From an uncultured Bacteroidales bacterium (GTDB taxonomy: Bacteria; Bacteroidota; Bacteroidia; Bacteroidales; UBA932): a stretch of DNA of 15,899 nucleotides. The stretch spans positions 1 to 15,899 of the forward strand of contig URDD01000059.1 in the NCBI GenBank assembly GCA_900546395.1. The letters run 5' to 3'. The translations under genes were made by a program, and so were the position numbers. Below are positions 14,956 through 15,899 of the stretch, one piece after another (within the stretch, counting starts at the first letter, position 1; each line of letters starts with the position of its first letter). The notes under the pieces are model-generated. The model had not been told where the DNA came from. It was given only the letters and a program-made list of their open reading frames with translations, and searched no databases.

Positions 14956-15399
14956 TCATTTCCCGAGCTTTTCTTTTAGCTTGGCTTCATCTTCCAGAGC
15001 TTTCTGCTTTCTTTTTTCTCTGGCTTTCTGCAGTTTTGCAGCCCCGCTCTTCATATAGGCCTCCCATTGGGCTGCAGAGAAGAATTTTCTGTAACTGTTG
15101 TCAATCCTTTCCATCCACTTGTCCTGAACGGCAACATACATTGAAGAGTTTGATACTTTGGCAGACTGGAGCTTCATCATTTCTTCCTGCATTGCTGGAA
15201 AATCATGTTTGAGTGTGGAATCCACATAAAATACTTGCCAGTCTTCAAGGTTGAGCAGATTCTGGAGTCTTTCTGCTTCTTTTTCAGCAATCTCATTCAT
15301 ATCAGGACTATCCGTCTGTTCCTGAGCATAAAGGGAAAAATGTCCAAAGGACAGAAAAATAATGGGAGAAATCAGTATTTTTAAAATTGAGGTATTCAT
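14956..15399 (-). CDS. Secreted helical protein, Spy/CpxP-like in appearance
   Basis: 147 aa with an SPI signal peptide (residues 1-25, cleavage likely after LYA). The mature protein is almost entirely helical and highly charged. It has a heptad-like EKEAERLQNLLNLEDWQVFYV (about 39-60) that resembles the LTxxQ region of small Bacteroidota periplasmic proteins related to Spy/CpxP. A central region with conserved-looking W and Y residues follows, and then a very basic and acidic tail (KAREKRKQKALEDEAKLKEKLGK). I cannot assign a family with certainty; a periplasmic chaperone or stress-response role is inference from this resemblance. Single gene with its own promoter at 15452-15482. Its stop overlaps a downstream ATG (ATGA) of a doubtful, amber-interrupted frame. 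Confidence 0.75.
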   Translation of the reverse strand: MNTSILKILISPIIFLSFGHFSLYAQEQTDSPDMNEIAEKEAERLQNLLNLEDWQVFYVDSTLKHDFPAMQEEMMKLQSAKVSNSSMYVAVQDKWMERIDNSYRKFFSAAQWEAYMKSGAAKLQKAREKRKQKALEDEAKLKEKLGK

Positions 15400-15451
15400 A
15401 AGTGGTTGTTTTATGTTGCAGTTACCTATATGCCTGTTTATAAGCAGGCTG

Positions 15452-15482
15452 CAAATTTAACATATAATTTGTAAACACACAA
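15452..15482 (-). promoter_or_regulatory. Promoter of the secreted helical protein gene
   Basis: On the minus strand TTG (15482-15480), a 20-base spacer and TAAATTTG (15459-15452) match the Bacteroidota consensus. Transcription would start near 15445, about 46 bases before the ATG. A GCCTG/CAGGC hairpin (15432-15449) falls at the start of the leader. Confidence 0.6.
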
Positions 15483-15899
15483 CCATGCTTCATAATGACT
15501 TTTTTGTTGTGCAAAAAGGCTCAAGTTGTCAGGATTAATACTTACAAATGTTTAGATATTCTTTAAAAACAAGCTTTTTATCTGGTTAACCGTATTGTTC
15601 AAATTACAGCATAATGCCATGATGCAGTTTTTTTGTCTTTTGATATGTAATTAATCTTATGTCAACTGGTGTAAAATTACATGTATTTCCTATTTAATAT
15701 GTTGATATATATTATAATATATAGGTTATACTTTAACGCTATTATAGCAATAAAACAGGTGGTAACTGCTGATATGTATATTGAAACTTGCTTTTTATAT
15801 TGTGATAAATATTAAATTTTATACATTAGTGTCCGGAGAAAAAATCTCCGATAGTGTTTAATAAATTAAATTTTAATAAGTTACAAGGTAAAAATTATT
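15483..15899. other. AT-rich stretch without a recognisable gene
   Basis: No convincing open frame on either strand. The region is strongly AT-rich, with TATATATTATAATATATA near 15705-15722. At the right end a 6-bp hairpin, CGGAGA/TCTCCG around AAAAA (15834-15850), is bracketed by two copies of TAGTGT (15827-15832 and 15852-15857). This looks like the upstream region or leader of a gene starting beyond the window, but that gene cannot be seen. It may hold further promoters that I cannot place. Confidence 0.6.

Overview
The window looks like a chromosomal segment of a Bacteroidales-type Bacteroidota bacterium. The reasons are: upstream elements of the form TAnnTTTG with a TTTG/TTG box 19-22 bases further up (the Bacteroides primary sigma factor signature), little use of Shine-Dalgarno sites, several SPII lipoproteins, a PepSY-like lipoprotein, a TPR-membrane-AraC hybrid regulator, and typical Bacteroidota versions of PheS and aspartase. 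Genus cannot be set from the sequence alone.

Layout. (1) Bases 1-532, plus strand: the 3' end of a 23S rRNA, a complete 5S rRNA and a strong intrinsic terminator, i.e. the tail of an rRNA operon. (2) 654-1094: a small PepSY-like lipoprotein. (3) 1122-7297, plus strand: a promoter embedded in a perfect 17-bp inverted repeat, a roughly 200-nt leader with several hairpins, then a tight four-gene operon metX - thrA (fused aspartate kinase/homoserine dehydrogenase) - metY - asd, closed by an intrinsic terminator. Together these genes take aspartate to homoserine and on to homocysteine, the methionine precursor; asd and thrA also feed the lysine and threonine branches. (4) 7361-10121, minus strand: a cassette of unknown function with a 46-codon membrane peptide, a 181-aa lipoprotein and a large lipoprotein whose signal peptide is separated from its body by a one-base frameshift at an A6G run. 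Its C-terminal part resembles a leukocidin/hemolysin-type beta-barrel toxin. (5) 10372-12069, plus strand: a divergent membrane-anchored TPR/AraC-type regulator, the obvious candidate regulator of cassette 4. (6) 12068-12123: a perfect 25-bp bidirectional terminator. (7) 12132-14684, minus strand: aspA and pheS. (8) 14956-15399, minus strand: a small secreted helical protein, followed by an AT-rich gene-free stretch to the right edge.

The housekeeping part (aspartate-family biosynthesis, aspartase, PheS, rRNA) is ordinary. The parts worth a second look are the frameshifted toxin-like lipoprotein cassette with its divergent regulator, and the palindromic promoter plus structured leader ahead of metX. 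I found no CRISPR array, insertion sequence, tRNA or phage gene.
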